Made by a program: the position numbers and the translations under genes
In this document: piece after piece, positions 5,289 to 5,332 of the stretch
Position numbering within the stretch: position 1 is the first letter of the stretch
Layout of the letters: each line of letters opens with the position of its first letter
Assembly: GCA_030731175.1 (NCBI GenBank)
Contig: JANQUM010000233.1
Coordinates: 1-5,332 of the forward strand
DNA length: 5,332 nucleotides
Reading direction: 5' to 3'
DNA from: Spirosomataceae bacterium
GTDB taxonomy: Bacteria > Bacteroidota > Bacteroidia > Cytophagales > Spirosomataceae
Notes under the pieces: generated by a model
The model's input: the letters and a program-made list of their open reading frames with translations, nothing else
Database searches by the model: none
What the model was told of the DNA's origin: nothing

Positions 5289-5332
5289 GTTGTGGCTAAC
5301 GTTTTTGGGCTTGGCGAAGGTGGGGTTTAGAA
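5289..5332. other. G-rich terminal tract, possible edge of a dispersed repeat
   Basis: After the nfu terminator the base usage changes abruptly to a G-rich, C-poor plus strand containing GTGGCTAACG and GGGCTTGGCGAAGGTGGGG. No coding potential is visible in the short stretch. It resembles, from memory only, intergenic repeats seen between genes in some Bacteroidota genomes. It runs off the window, so its extent is unknown. Confidence 0.3.

Overview
This is an AT-rich window that reads as a chromosomal stretch from a member of the Bacteroidota, possibly Cytophagales (the order is only an impression). Three things support the phylum. The two best promoters have the Bacteroidota TTTG / TAnnTTTG architecture. 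No gene start has a clear Shine-Dalgarno sequence; the leaders are A/T-rich. The protein types (a Bacteroidota-style Bor-like small protein, HemW with an HFS-type motif, a two-domain Nfu) also fit.

Left part, plus strand (1-2415): the 3' end of a class I SAM-dependent methyltransferase gene runs in from the left edge. It is followed by a well-formed promoter, a second unrelated-looking class I methyltransferase, and hemW, the radical-SAM heme chaperone. The second methyltransferase and hemW are about 20 bases apart and probably share one transcript. For both genes an apparent TTG start lies just upstream of a better ATG, and I chose the ATG.

Middle part, minus strand (2503-3608): three small genes face hemW. 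In transcription order they are a three-helix DUF2721 membrane protein, a Bor-family small (lipo)protein with an odd signal sequence, and a 65-residue two-helix membrane protein. Hairpins separate them, so they look like separate short units rather than one operon.

Right part, plus strand (3750-5332): a promoter, rplU (bL21) and rpmA (bL27) form the classic ribosomal pair, closed by a strong terminator. A second, longer hairpin directly abuts that terminator. Next comes an Nfu-type iron-sulfur carrier with its own terminator. The last about 44 bases are a G-rich tract that may be the edge of a dispersed repeat.

The window is mainly housekeeping: heme handling, ribosome, Fe-S assembly. HemW binds heme and carries a [4Fe-4S] cluster, and Nfu delivers Fe-S clusters, but the genes are in different units and no dedicated joint system is visible. 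I found no mobile element, CRISPR array, tRNA or rRNA, and nothing I could defend as a new multi-gene system. The points most worth a second look are the basic, proline-rich insertion in HemW, the Bor-like protein with a damaged-looking lipobox, the paired hairpins after rpmA, and the inverted repeat upstream of the Bor-like gene.
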